Notes under the pieces: generated by a model
What the model saw: the letters and a program-made list of their open reading frames with translations, nothing else
Database searches by the model: none
Told to the model about the DNA's origin: nothing
Part shown: piece by piece, positions 6,270 through 6,502 of the stretch
How positions within the stretch are numbered: position 1 is the stretch's first letter
Layout: each line of letters begins with the position of its first letter
Translations under genes and position numbers: made by a program
Source of the DNA: Sutterella sp. UBA1442
GTDB lineage: Bacteria > Pseudomonadota > Gammaproteobacteria > Burkholderiales > Burkholderiaceae_F
Reading direction: 5' to 3'
Length of the DNA stretch: 6,502 bases
Assembly: GCA_002329575.1 (NCBI GenBank)
Contig: DCTK01000122.1
Location: forward strand, 1 to 6,502

Positions 6270-6502
6270 ATGAAAACGAAAATCTGTGTAGCCTGTGCGG
6301 CCGCCGTCGGAGCGACGAGTGCCATGGCCACCGAACCTCAGCAAGTCGGTCCTTTTGCCGTAGGAGAACCCAACACGGCTTATGCCAAGTACTTCATCGG
6401 CAAAAGCTACTTAAATATGCTAACGACCGAACGCGTCATCACCGCCAATGTCACCTTTGAGCCAGGCTGTCGTAACAACTGGCATATCCATCACAAGGGC
6501 GG
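6270..6502 (+). CDS. exported cupin-domain protein, 5' part only
   Basis: The window shows the first 77 codons, and the gene runs off the edge. The start is an ATG behind AAGGAA (6259-6264). A Sec-type signal peptide is visible: MKTK, a hydrophobic core rich in Ala, and a probable cleavage after AMA (18-20). After the signal, FEPGCRNNWHIHHKGG (about 62-77) is the first cupin motif, with the two metal-binding histidines H71 and H73 in HIH. The NVTFEPGCRNNWHIHH form is typical of cupin proteins that are alone or fused to a carboxymuconolactone decarboxylase-like domain, often annotated as such in gut bacteria. The function of the exported versions is not known to me. Whether a second domain follows cannot be seen here. 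The gene is separated from the amidohydrolase by a terminator. Confidence 0.82.
   Translation, partial: MKTKICVACAAAVGATSAMATEPQQVGPFAVGEPNTAYAKYFIGKSYLNMLTTERVITANVTFEPGCRNNWHIHHKG

Overview
The window looks like chromosomal DNA from a betaproteobacterium, most likely a host-associated Burkholderiales of the Sutterella/Parasutterella kind. This is inferred from the moderate GC content, the group 2 type PyrF, a DctA very close to proteobacterial C4-dicarboxylate carriers, and the number of exported redox proteins. No species can be named from the sequence alone. No RNA gene, insertion sequence, phage gene or CRISPR array is visible, and no gene-free stretch exceeds 300 bases.

Layout: (1) dctA, a C4-dicarboxylate symporter (68-1423, +), is closed by a strong terminator (1434-1473). 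(2) On the minus strand, a Tat-type exported flavodoxin (2184-2798) is followed 23 bases later by a six-helix DUF4405-type membrane protein (1501-2160). Together they form a two-gene operon. (3) Further upstream on the minus strand is a separate lipoprotein with a thioredoxin fold and a CSYC active site (2990-3613), with its own terminator (2921-2968). (4) Divergent from it is pyrF (3795-4613, +), the orotidine 5'-phosphate decarboxylase of pyrimidine synthesis, with its own terminator. (5) An AbgA-like M20 amidohydrolase (4793-6079, +) is interrupted by one in-frame TGA at 5198-5200, although everything downstream is intact and in the same frame. (6) After up to three consecutive hairpins (6088-6184), the start of an exported cupin-domain protein (6270 to the window end, +) is cut off by the edge.

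The most interesting part is the minus-strand pair. The flavodoxin carries an SRR-type signal peptide, so it should work in the periplasm, which is unusual for a flavodoxin. Its membrane partner has four histidines in two helices at exactly 14-residue spacing (H29/H43 and H106/H120), as in di-haem cytochrome b. I infer an envelope electron-transfer module in which a di-haem membrane protein exchanges electrons between the quinone pool and an exported flavodoxin. The neighbouring Dsb-like lipoprotein and the exported cupin protein fit an envelope-redox theme, but sequence alone does not prove a link. dctA and pyrF are ordinary housekeeping or transport genes. The second point of interest is the single nonsense codon in the amidohydrolase gene, which could be recent gene decay, a sequencing error, or a gene translated as two pieces.
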